From positions 1-64,000 of the forward strand of contig NJFT01000141.1 of NCBI GenBank assembly GCA_002221725.1: a stretch of DNA of 64,000 bases. Direction: 5' to 3'. The stretch is from Scedosporium boydii (lineage: Eukaryota; Ascomycota; Sordariomycetes; Microascales; Microascaceae). The notes below the pieces were generated by a model. That model saw only the letters and a list, made by a program, of their open reading frames with translations, did not search any database and was not told the DNA's origin. Shown here piece by piece: positions 24,339-34,023 of the stretch. Each line of letters begins with the position of its first letter. The first letter of the stretch is position 1. Made by a program: the position numbers and the translations under genes.

Positions 24339-25105
24339 ATTGAGAGTAAATTATAGTTATAAAGCAAAAAGATGGGTAAGTGTAACAGATAGGTAAGAAG
24401 GGACAGATACATGAAATCGATTGTCTTGAGGTAAAATTTGGAGACTAGTTTAGGGGTTGGTCCACGAGTCTTAACCTGGGGAAGAATCTGGGGAAGAAGG
24501 AATTTGGACAAGGGAGGGGTGCAGCTGTGGGGTGTCGATAGTAGGTGAAGGAGCCTCAAAATGGTATTGTATTGATGGAAGCTTCGGGGAACGGATCAGT
24601 TCCCGATGAGACGGATAGGTTCCGGCAAGTCAATTACTGCGGCAGATAGTAGAAACAGGTTTTTGAGTTTCAACGCTATCCACTCTAATCTTAATCGGGT
24701 ATCCTTCTCTTAGTGTTCTTATCTTATGATCCGTTAGGACGTCTGCTCGTATCATAGGGACTAGGGAGTCGCGCGAGCAAGTCCGACACGTAGAACAACA
24801 AATAAGATCATGGTCCCACCCATAGTAAGTGCAAAAATAGCCGCTATTATCGTATATCGCCCGGATAATGAGAAAGGCCAAATTTGTGGAACTAGATAAG
24901 GATTACCAAGTACGAAGTGTTGAGGTGCAGGGGTGTACCAATAACTACAGTCGTTCTCTATCAAGTGCCAAGGACCTTGGCTACAGGAATTATGATGAGG
25001 AGGAGAATGACAGTAAAAGAGAGGCAAGAAAGGCACGATAGTCAGGCTCTAAAAATGATCTCTATATTCTCAGCCTACCGGCTACGTATTACATAGCTAT
25101 AGACC
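24339..25105. other. Intergenic with a possible transporter-like fragment
   Basis: On the minus strand at 25036-24761 an open frame contains a membrane-helix-like segment (YTIIAAIFALTMGGTMILFVV) after APQHFVLGNPYLVPQIWPF. This reads like the end of a membrane protein, but I cannot name the family and see no rest of the gene. It may be a remnant. Confidence 0.3.
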
Positions 25106-25879
25106 TTAAACCGCCACGCCACGGGATAGGTTCCACCTGTCTCCGACCCTGAAGTCCTCGGGGAATGGATCAGTTGGATGCACGATGACCTGCTTGAAGC
25201 TCGTGATCCATGCGCTGCCCTTGACCGACGGGCAAACGGCATCGAACTGGCCGACATTGGTGATACCGCGAACGCGGCTGACAAATTCAGTTCCGATGAC
25301 GCTTCTGTGGTGGAAGGCTTGGTCCTGGGCAGGCTGGCCCCTGGCGTGGAGGACAGCGAGGCGGACACAAACCCCCGTGCCGCAAGGGCTCCGATCGAGC
25401 CGGCCGGGAGAGACGACGAGGGTATTGATGGCCGCTCTTTGCCGTCGCCCACGTCCGAGATAGGATCGGTGATTCAAAAATTGAGACACTGCGATGCCCG
25501 GATTTTCGGGGTGGAAAGGGTCCGTCCGTCTGCTCCTGGACTGCCGTATTGATGCGCTCGCCCACCTCCACCAGTTTGGCTCCCTCCTCGCTCCAAGTCT
25601 GGATCTTCAACCCCTCCGATGCTGCGCCGGCCGTACGCAATGTCCACCTTGACGTCGCCCTGCCCAGGAACCTTAACCACGAGATCTAGGTTAAACACGA
25701 ATGACGCAGCGTTGTAGAAATGAACGGTCTTGCACTTTCCTGCGACATACTCGCCTCCGTAGTGGCCAACCCCGCAGGCGTGTCGAGTTTGACCGTGGTC
25801 GTGGGCCCCTGGCGATGGCATCACAGGCCTCGCCGCAACGGTGGACGCCGACCACGTGTATCACGCGTGGGAAAGACAT
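25106..25879 (-). pseudogene. Proline racemase-family pseudogene (racemase / hydroxyproline epimerase / dehydratase type)
   Basis: The ATG at 25879 starts IHVVGVHRCGE, the conserved N-terminal strand of PF05544. After about 28 residues the sequence jumps straight to VKLDTPAGL, so roughly 80-100 residues holding the first catalytic residue are missing. Then follow, in different frames, GKCKTVHFYNAASFVFNLDL, EEGAKLVEVGERI, and finally DRSPCGTGVCVRLAVLHARGQ with VIGTEF, GSAWITSFKQ and DPFPEDFRVGDRW up to the stop at 25106. The second catalytic position is Cys (SPCGTG), as in proline racemases and 4-hydroxyproline 2-epimerases; trans-3-hydroxyproline dehydratases usually have Thr there. With an internal deletion and at least two frameshifts it cannot make a working enzyme. 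It stands head to head with the cyclodeaminase pseudogene. Confidence 0.88.
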
Positions 25880-26808
25880 TATTCACAATTGCGCCGGGAG
25901 TAGGGGAGGGCAGGTACCAACCCGAAGCTAGTTACGTCAATCGCCCCAACGACCAGAAGACACCCTTCAGGCCCTTCACCTCACCCACTAGCATTGGCAC
26001 CAAGATCGTTGTCGAGCCTGTGCCTGGTCCCTCTGGGGAGAGATATTCCATCCACGGAGTCGTGGCTCTGTGCGTTGAGGGTGGCATCCCCACCGGTGTA
26101 CTGGGCAACGAGGAATTGACCGGCTTCCGTACCATGCTCTCTGTCATATCACGGTTCCCCCTACGCGCCGCACGGAGGATATCTTCATCTTCGGCGTGGG
26201 AATGTAGGCGCTTTGGCACACGCGACTTGCTTTAGCGTTTCGGGGCCCCGAAATCAAAACCATCACCACCATGAACCGCTCGGTCACAAGGGCGCAGGAT
26301 CTCGTAGAGCGAGTGCCGGCGGAGAACCGGGAGAGGTGTGCGCTCACCGTGCACGTTCCGCTACCTGGACGGCCCCATCCACAAAACCTCTCTTCCTGGC
26401 CCGCCTCATAGTCCAAGAGAGGTCAGAATATGGCGGCCCGTTCCTGTCTGCCGTTGGCTCGTGGCAATCGGACATGATAAGCTGGGCCCTTCCCTACTGC
26501 AAAATACCGCCAGCCTGATGCGCACCAGGAAACCTGTTGTGGTGCTCGCAGACGACCGCGAATCCTCGCTCAAAAACTCGAGCGAAATTGTCTAGAGTAA
26601 GCTTGGGTGGGAGGACATCATCGAAGTGGCGCAGGCGCTGGAAGTTCTGAAGGGTACAGGCTTAACCGAACGGCCGCGGCTAAACAAAAACCCTCGAAGA
26701 GGAGTTTCCAGTGTGCAAAGCATCAGCCTGAGCGTTACAGATTTGTCTATGGGCAATGCGATTTTGGGCTTAGCGACGAGGAAAGGAGTCGGTATACCAC
26801 TAAACTGA
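25880..26808 (+). pseudogene. Ornithine cyclodeaminase/mu-crystallin-family pseudogene
   Basis: Family landmarks appear in order: a substrate/fold segment (FTSPTSIGTKIVVEPVP), GIPTGVLGNEELTGFRTM (the ald..elTa.RTaA motif), then after a frameshift DIFIFGVGM (Rossmann strand and glycines), TAG at 26205-26207, ALWHTRLALAFRGPEIKTI and MNRS.TRAQDL. Further on come GGPFLSAVGSWQ (the ..aiGS..p motif) in another frame, VVLADDRESSLKNSSEIV, TAG at 26593-26595, and LGWEDIIEVAQAL ending in LSMGNAILGLATRKGVGI with the family stop. The first TAG sits where relatives have Gln in GVGMQALWH, so CAG to TAG is likely. The 5' end is missing. Members include Pyr2C reductases, and related genes occur beside racemase-family genes in hydroxyproline operons. 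A family member (prnX) is, from memory, part of the Aspergillus prn cluster. Confidence 0.85.
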
Positions 26809-27426
26809 GAATTGCACAACAAGAAATTACAGGTATTATCTATGAGCAATGCACTTGGTGCACTGAGTATTGTGGATTTCCTGCCCTGGCAGGTGGCTGT
26901 CTCCCCTTACAAACCAAGACATACAAAAATCCTCTAACATTATAGAGTGTATAACTAACCTGTTGAGTCGCCCATACCATAAGGATCCCCAACCTTTTTT
27001 TTTTCTTTCTATATTGAATTCTTCTTCGGGAGCTTGGATTTACAGAAGTCCAGTGTGATTCGTATTTCGAGACAGGCTAGCTCTCAGAGAGTATGTCAAG
27101 CCATCGGGCAAGTTTCCTTCGCCGACTGAGGAAGCACCTTCGGCTTATCTTGCCTGTGGGGTCGATCGACCGGATGCAAACCCGATGTTGCATCGAGCAA
27201 TCTTCAACATCGGGAGGAGTCCCGTAGTGCAGGCAGATAAAGGGGCAGGGATTATCTTAGCTGTCCCCACATTCGCTCCGCCGTGTCCGATACGCATGTA
27301 CGGAGGAAGGATTGTTAAGGGTTGGTGGGCACGACACGTAGCGTATCTTGCCACCCAGAATACTCGGGACGCATCACGACAATCAGGTATTTAGGAATCA
27401 TAACCTCGGTTTGTATTACTATTTTC
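26809..27426. other. Intergenic
   Basis: Between the convergent cyclodeaminase pseudogene and sideroflexin gene. A T-rich tract lies at 26994-27010. I see no coding region that I can support. Confidence 0.5.
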
Positions 27427-28728
27427 TTACATGCCACGGTTGAAGACCACCCATTCCGTCTTCCCCGCAGACTTGGCCAGTTCAGCCTCAAGCCGGCTTA
27501 CCGGGATGTAACGCCGCTGCGGGAATACAGCTAGTGCAAGTGGCAGTGCCACCAGGCTCGTGCCCAATATTAGTCCGATGTTGACCGGCACAGTCCAATG
27601 AGGCCTTTGCCGCAGCCGGCGAGTCTTGCGAAGCTGGAACAGCAGCAATGGGGGGATCGTCATCACCGGTAGCGCGTTGATAACACGGCTTGTTGCCGTC
27701 TCTGCGACTGCGATAGTGGCTGCTACCTTGCTGCGGCCTAGCGGCTGGGCCTCCGTTTCGTTTTGGAGTCCGTTTTCGGCCATACTAAATTCCTGGGCCA
27801 CGGGATACACATCGATTCCTTGGCGCAGCTCGCCTCCGCGCATGAGGACAACGTTGAGAAAGCCGGCAGCTGAAACGGCTGTAAACGGCGTGAGGAGTGT
27901 GAGCACCGTACGTGCCCCTGGCGAGAGATTGCGGAGGCGAGGCATGAGTCTATTCAGGCCTAGGGCCGTACCACAGGATACCGTCACTGCCGCCAGATAG
28001 GATGTGGCAAGTTGACGTGTCGATAGGATTGATGATTTGTTAGCGTTGGATGTGTTAATCCCCACGTTGAGCGATTGATTCATGACCTGCCAAAATGCAG
28101 TGCCCATGGGCTACAGCGGAGTCCGGAATGTTAATTTGCTTCGAAATGGAGCTGATAAAGTTTCGATTCTGGGAGTAGGAAGGGGTTCGGGCATAAAAAC
28201 AAGGGAGATGACTGACTCTCAGGCCTGGTTGGAGCATCCCCGCGGTGACAACAAGTCCCGACAACACGAAACATGACATGCGAAAGGGCAGAATGATCGG
28301 TTCACCAGTCTCTAGTAAACAGAAAAGCGTTAACTGGCATAGCGAGGATGTATCGGCTGCGTGTTAAGAGTTTGCCTACCTGGATGCAGTGTCGAGTCAA
28401 TGACTCTTTTCGCTCTCCATATTTCGGCATTCAACTCCTGAATTCGTCCGCATTTGAAATCGAGTAAAAGCAGCTTGGCTCGCTCTATGGTCTCACGACT
28501 CACGAGCAGATTTCTTTTCGAAAGAACGAGTCAGTCGGAGCTACCCAATGACGATAATTGGAGGAGAATAGTGAAAGTGTTCAACAAAAATGAAGCTCCG
28601 ATGCTGCCGTAGCTAGCACTATACCTTGGGTTTGTGATACTTGCTATGTGCCTCACGCGTCCCCAATACGTCTCGAGATTGTACGGGGAAACGGGTAATT
28701 CGCGCTGGGCCGGGATAGGCAACGCCAT
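27427..28728 (-). CDS. Sideroflexin (mitochondrial inner-membrane amino-acid carrier family)
   Basis: Four exons, 28728-28625, 28513-28380, 28311-28217 and 28110-27427, give 338 residues, close to the family norm of about 320-330. The reconstructed protein has YNLETYWGRVRH and ITNPR at the N-terminus, then ETIERAKLLLLDF, EIWRAKRVIDSTLHPETGEP, LPFRMSCFVL, GTAFWQVMNQSLNVGINTSNAN and the C-terminal PPLLLFQL. These are the diagnostic motifs of PF03820 (human SFXN1 transports serine into mitochondria). All introns have GT-AG ends. The first acceptor (TTCGAAAAG) is weak but gives the expected NPR-NLLVSRETIE joint. It is divergent from proline dehydrogenase over a 597-bp shared promoter. A role in moving proline, hydroxyproline or P5C is inferred from position only. 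Confidence 0.92.
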
Positions 28729-29325
28729 GTAAGAATGGAGGAATGCTAGCTGTTGGAGGCTGGAGGCGAAACTTTGCTGGGTGGCACAAACACCGATTAG
28801 GCTTCTCGGCTCTAGACCTTAGACATTCCACGGCAAAGAGGATTTCAGCTATTTAGAAACTGTGCAATCGCGAAAAAGCTATTAAGGAAGTTGCCCGGAG
28901 GCTTATGTGTCGCGGAGGAGAACGAACGAGTCACGACGCTTGCCGGTTATTATCGGAGTTAATGGATGAATTAGTCTCAAAGGCGCCGGTCGCCGGATGA
29001 TAGAGTAGAAGAGAGTCCGAACCGAAGGACGCAGGTGGCCGTCGGAAAGGGAACCGACTTCAAACTGAGGGGTACGGAGCGGAGCATAAGCCCTTAGTGT
29101 GTGCGTGGGAGGGCGGCCAGCATCTGGCCTAGGCACTCTTCCCCCCGCACGATCGTTGTTAGTTCTTATTATGGCTTCTACCAACAGAACAAACGTGGGC
29201 ACCTGGAGTATAAGAAACTCTTCTAGTGATCCTAACGAGAGATACCGCCACCATCTACTCATCAGCTCACTGTGCTAGGAACCTGTACCCCTGAGAAAAA
29301 CCAACCTCACCCTCTTGCAGCCAAC
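28729..29325. promoter_or_regulatory. Shared promoter region, sideroflexin / proline dehydrogenase
   Basis: A 597-bp gap between two start codons facing away from each other. It contains CCGGTCGCCGG at 28986-28996, two CCGG half-sites three bases apart, the kind of layout bound by Zn2Cys6 dimers. No binding data; the functional reading is inference. Confidence 0.45.
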
Positions 29326-30826
29326 ATGACTACCGCCTTCCGTCCAGCCATGGCGCAGCTGGCTAGAGCCATGCCACGCCGCATCCAAACAGCAACCCCT
29401 TTTACATTCCTCAGGGCAAAGTCTCGACGAGCGAACAGCGGCCTATGCTCCCAAGTGGCTAATGAGAGCGCCAAAACAGCCGGAGTGTCCAAGAAGATCT
29501 CAGGATCGCCCTTGGCGGTGTTACCGATTTCGGTTCTCCTCAGGTCATTTCTCGTGGCGACTATCACCTCGAAACCGTTCTTACTCCGCCCTTCTCTCGC
29601 ATTTCTAACGTTGCTCACCCGCTCGAGCGGGGGCCTCTTCTGGAACGTAGATCGCAACCCCATTCTCCGTGCCTCCCTAAAGAACACCTTTTACAAGCAG
29701 TTCTGCGCTGGCGAATCTATGTCCGAGACGAGAGAGAACCTCCGGCGGATGAAGTTGTTAGGATTCCGGGGAACAATGCTTCAGTATGCCAAAGAGACCG
29801 TCTTCGACCACAAGAGCAGGAAGGCGCACGGCCAAGGCATCACCAGCGCAGCTGATGAGGACCCCTCCCGCTGCGGGAGCATTGCGGCGTGGCGCAAAGG
29901 AACTCTAGACACAGTAGAGTTGCTGGAGGCGGGCGATATGATCGCTTTAAAGTACGCGTGCGCATATTGGCATTATGATAATGTATTAAAGCTAACCGTC
30001 CGTGAATTTCAGGTTAACAGGAGGCGGCCCATTGGTGACAGACGCATTCGCCGCTGGCCAGTTGCCACCTAAGTCGATGATGGACGGTCTGCACGAAGTT
30101 TGTGCGCGGTGCAGGGAGAAGGATGTACGAGTCCTCATCGATGCAGAGTCTCATCAATACCTGAAGGGCATCTTTCTAGCCGGCATGGAGCTCACGCGGC
30201 GGTACAACCGCGATGGGTACTCCATGGTCTACAACACGTACCAAGCCTACCTCAAGAGCACACCCCAGACTATATCGAGCCATCTGGAGGCGGCCAGAGA
30301 GGAAGGCTTCACACTCGGCCTCAAGCTCGTGCGGGGTGCATATATGGCGTCCGACGAGAGGAGTTTGATTCACGATACCAAAAAAGAGACAGACGACGCA
30401 TTTAATGGCATCTGGCAAGCCATCCTTCAACGGCAGTTTTTCAAGTTTGGCACTGAGGGCGGCGCTCCATTCCCCTCCGTAGACTTGTTCCTCGCGAGTC
30501 ACAACAGGGATAGTTTAGTGGCGGCCCATGAGATGCACTCTGACCGAGAGGCGCGCGGCCTTCCGACCGTACGACTCGGCTTTGCGCAGCTACAGGGCAT
30601 GTCAGACGGCTTGAGTCTTGAGCTGATCCAGATGAAGAACTCGGGCGCTTCGGGCCCAGAAGTGTATAAGTGCTCGACCTGGGGCACGCTGAGCGAATGC
30701 CTCGCCTACCTCATGCGCAGGGCTGCAGAGAATCAGGATGCGGTCTCGAGGACCGCCGATGAATACCGGTCTCTAAAGCAGGAGGTGAAGAGGAGGCTGG
30801 GATTGTCGTCGGCAACCGTTTCCTGA
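29326..30826 (+). CDS. Proline dehydrogenase (mitochondrial, FAD-linked)
   Basis: Two exons, 29326-29951 and 30013-30826 (intron GTACGC...TTTCAG, 61 nt), give 479 residues, the usual fungal PRODH length. The first 60 residues are Arg/Ser/Ala-rich without acidic runs, a mitochondrial targeting profile. The FAD-binding barrel follows: ALKLTGGGP at the intron joint, VLIDAESHQYL, YNTYQAYLK, LGLKLVRGAYM..ER (substrate and FAD contacts), VDLFLASHNRDS, LGFAQLQGMSD and YKCSTWGTLSECLAYLMRRAAEN, the C-terminal signature that closes over proline. It oxidises L-proline to P5C and passes electrons to quinone. The ATG at 29326 (CAACATGAC) was preferred; no ATG lies upstream in frame. It looks intact, in contrast to the later enzyme of the same route. 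Confidence 0.95.
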
Positions 30827-31318
30827 GATCTAGTGTATAAGTGCTGGAAGAACGGAGAACGATGGATTAAGTAGACTCGGGAATCACCTTGTAGATGCTT
30901 CAAATGTTATTATGACTCTACTTGATCACTGGTGCTCCACGCGTGCACGGAAAGAGACGTCACGAAGACGCGATTCAAATCTGAGATACACTGGAATGAA
31001 AAAATGACACTCTAGTCATTTTTTAACATCTCGTCTGCTGTCAAGTAGCCAGCTCCAAACACGGCTAGCAGCTGGAATTCAATTAGTCTAAGTTGCGTGC
31101 TAATGCCCCGTACTGTAGTGAGATTCAATAGTAAATTGTCCCATCGGTATTTCCCGAGTCATTATCTAACGCTTGATTCGGATCGGTTGCAAACCCGACC
31201 GGTCCTCTTTCTCCTAGTCTTCATCACCTTTTTTTTTTTTTTTCTTTTCGGAGCTCTACGCAACCCCCCTCAAGACACCCGCCGATGCCTTGACAGCTAG
31301 CATAATAGGAACGAGAAA
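30827..31318. promoter_or_regulatory. Region between proline dehydrogenase and P5C reductase
   Basis: 492 bp that must hold the terminator of the first gene and the promoter of the second. It contains CCGACCGGT at 31195-31203, also found upstream of the FAD oxidase gene, and a T-run of 17 near 31230. Function not shown. Confidence 0.4.
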
Positions 31319-32325
31319 ATGACCGACTCGGCTGAATTCACCCTGTGTATGCTTGGATGCGGTACGTAATACTCTAACTTCCGAGAATCCCGTATCCACG
31401 TCGTCCACACCGTTAAACGAAATAATAATTAGGCAATCTCGGCTTCGCCATCTTGGAGAAACTCATCAACGCTGCCCACGATGGCAGAGTCGCCAAACTG
31501 CCTATCAAACGCTTCTCAGTTTGCGTGCGTAGCGAAGAGACGCGAGAGAAACTCGTAGAGTATTTTATTCACAATGCCAAGGTGGCAGTCTCCAGAGGCG
31601 ACAACGTGACCGCGGTGCAGGATGCCGATGTGGTGATGTTGGCTGTCGATCCGGCTGACATACAGACCGCGCTGGGGCAGTACGGTATAGCTGAAGCATT
31701 GTCGAGGAAGTCCCAGAAACTCGGCAAGAAACTTCTTATTAGTGCTGCGGCTGGATGGACTCGACGAGGGATCGAGACAACACTGTACAACGATCCCACT
31801 AGGGCCGGTAACACCGACCACCGCGCCTGGGTGCTCCGAGCCGTCCCCAACATCGCAGCCCAGGTTGGTGAGTGCCTCACCGCTATTGAGATCTCCGAGC
31901 CCGAGCTGCCTGCCGCAAGCCTACAACTGGCCGAGGCAATTTTTTCGCAGATTGGAAGTGTGGTGAGGATCCCCTCCACTCTCATAGACGCGAGTACGGC
32001 GGTGGGCGGCTCGACGCCTGCCTTTTTTGCCGTAATTTGCGACGCTCTTATCGACGCCGCTGTTGCGGTCGGACTCCCTAGGCCCGTGGCCCATACGATG
32101 ATCTCCCAGTCCATGCGAGGCACCGCGACTATGATGCAGCGTGGCCTCCACCCTGCCCTGCTCAAGGATCAGGGTACCTCGCCCGAGGGTTGCACCATCG
32201 GTGGTCTGATGGTAATGGAGGAAGGTGCTGTGCGAGGTCACGTTGGCCGTGCGCTGCGAGAAGCTGTGACGATTGCCCGTCAGATGGGCAAGAACCCACA
32301 CGTTAATGATACGCGTCAGCCATGA
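31319..32325 (+). CDS. Pyrroline-5-carboxylate reductase family protein
   Basis: Exons 31319-31361 and 31433-32325 give 311 residues; the intron (GTACGT...TTAG) splits the codon in LGCG-N. The Rossmann motif MLGCGNLGFAIL (GxGxxG) is followed by DADVVMLAVDPADI and a helix up to LISAAAGW. The dimerisation domain carries RAVPNIAAQVGECLTAI, STLIDASTAVGGSTPAFFAVICDALIDAA written here as two blocks (DA.TAVGGSTPAF and ALIDAAV.VGLPR), and the DQGTSPEGCTIGGL catalytic loop near the end. These are standard ProC motifs. The enzyme reduces P5C to L-proline with NAD(P)H, usually in the cytosol; some relatives also reduce pyrroline-2-carboxylate. Its place in a catabolic cluster is unusual and suggests a proline/P5C cycle or use on a hydroxyproline-derived pyrroline. 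Intact. Confidence 0.94.
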
Positions 32326-32479
32326 CTCGGGGAATGCTGGAGAATGTGAGACCGGCTTCTGAAATCATATACAACCGGTGGGAGGCCGCTTATTCATTGA
32401 TTCTGATAATAAGGAAGAATGCTTGTTGTCTACCTAGATAATACTATATAAAAATAAGTTCCAATATTGTACCCCCGTT

Positions 32480-33432
32480 TCAACTTACTCCTAATAAACC
32501 GCGAAGATTCCGCCGCAAGCCCTTGTTCATTACAACCCCAATACCAAACGCTGGTACGATCCTAATGCACCTTGCTACCGTTGTGGACGGAATATAATGC
32601 CTTATCCGAGCAAACCTCTCCACCAGCGACGCACCGTCCCGTCGACTATGAGAATCCAACCCGACTAGATGCGCCGGCGTCGCGCCAATTTGGGATATCA
32701 TAGGTACCGTCAACTGGGAGAGTATGGCCCTTGACGCCGGATCAGCTGTTACGCGGTGCGGTATTATCTCAGACACGAGGCCCGGAAGAGTGAAGGATCC
32801 GAAGATGGTGATTGCATCCCGGACAAGGAAGCACGCAGCTGGCGTCCGCATGGCGGCAGCTTTGGATAACGGCTTTTTCGCCACGCTCACGACTTGCGAC
32901 GCCGCCTTGGGTCCAGCCCCGACTGCGGCACCGAAGAGGTGGGAGTACCGCACGTCCTTCCAGACGCCTAGTGGCACGTTGACGGCAAACGTGGACGCGA
33001 AAACAATGGGACCAGTCATCTTTGGGTTCGAAAACTCTGTGCACATAGTCTCGGCTCCGTTGGCGACGACGTACGTCGTTGCGTACAGCGTGAAAGTAAT
33101 CCTCAGTGGTGGCGAGGAGAAGAATCGAAGTGGGTGTCTGACCGCAGATGCCGCGTGCGTCCTGAGGCCACGTAATAGCGATTGATGAGTCGCCGCTTTC
33201 TCGACAATTGCTCTGGCACATCGGGAGTAAGTAATGCAGGAGCCAAATACGCACAAAGGTAGCTAGTCCTGCGAGAGAGGCGGTCTCACCTGACACTCTC
33301 TTTTACCTACCTGTCCATTATCGCCAAAGCCGGGGACACTAGTATCGCGGATACACCACTAGCCACAACATCGGCAAAGAGGCGCTTGGCTAGATGGCTA
33401 ACATCGTATGCGGAATCTGTTTCCAAGTTCAT
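32480..33432 (-). CDS. Conserved fungal membrane protein, possibly mitochondrial carrier-like
   Basis: Exons 33432-33311 and 33212-32480 give 284 residues (intron GTAGGT...GCCAG, joint MDR-AIVEK). The N-terminus reads KRLFADVVASGVSAILVSPALAIMDRA, followed by RHPLRFFSSPPLRITFTLYATTYVVAN, MTGPIVFASTFAVNVPLGVWKD, and a P-rich turn LTVPMISQIGATPAHLVGLD. It ends in ARCIRIVPAFGIGVVMNKGLRR. Spacing of about six weak membrane segments and the ending R-x-x-P-A-x-x-x-G-x-x-x-N resemble mitochondrial solute carriers, but the Px[DE]xx[KR] repeats are not clear, so I leave the family open. It shares a 591-bp divergent promoter with P5C dehydrogenase, the same arrangement as sideroflexin with proline dehydrogenase. 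Transport of a pathway intermediate is inference. Confidence 0.75.
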
Positions 33433-34023
33433 CTTCGCAAGTATAATTTGGATTATGGTTATGGTCGGAAGTCGCGAAGTTCTCACAATGGCAACGACGA
33501 AGATGATTGAACGATAGGAAAGACAAAATCTAGGCGTGCGCAGGAGGTCTACCCCAGAACGAGCGTTGTGACAATAACACGTTAATACTCGTCGGCGATG
33601 GCGACGGCGGCCTCCATTCGACCTCCTGCCCCGATGACGGAGAACGTGGCGGGAGGCTGTCGCAGGTCGATTGGACAGCTCCAAGGTTCGGACAGGTTGC
33701 CGACGTTAACAGCCTCCACCGGATGGCCCCCCGAGTTCTGATCTCCGCACATGCGGGGGCTGGAGACGAAGGACCGGCTACTCCACACGCATTCTCGTCC
33801 ACTGATCTCCTCGGATCTGCACTGCTGCGATCATCTCGGATTGGGGGGGCTCCTCGTATATTTTTTTTTTTTCTATATTGAATTGTGTCCCGTTTCCATT
33901 TCACATGCCACTCAATTGGTCATCCACTCTCGTCAACGCTGCCCTCTCTTCCATCTCGTTGCCCCTATTCCCGCACAAGCTCTCGCTGTGGTACAGTTCC
34001 AACCACTCTAATCGACTAAGACC
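33433..34023. promoter_or_regulatory. Shared promoter region, membrane protein / P5C dehydrogenase
   Basis: 591 bp between divergent start codons. A T-run at 33861-33872 and an adjacent TATATTG lie about 150 bp before the P5CDH start. Small ORFs here show no motif. Confidence 0.45.
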
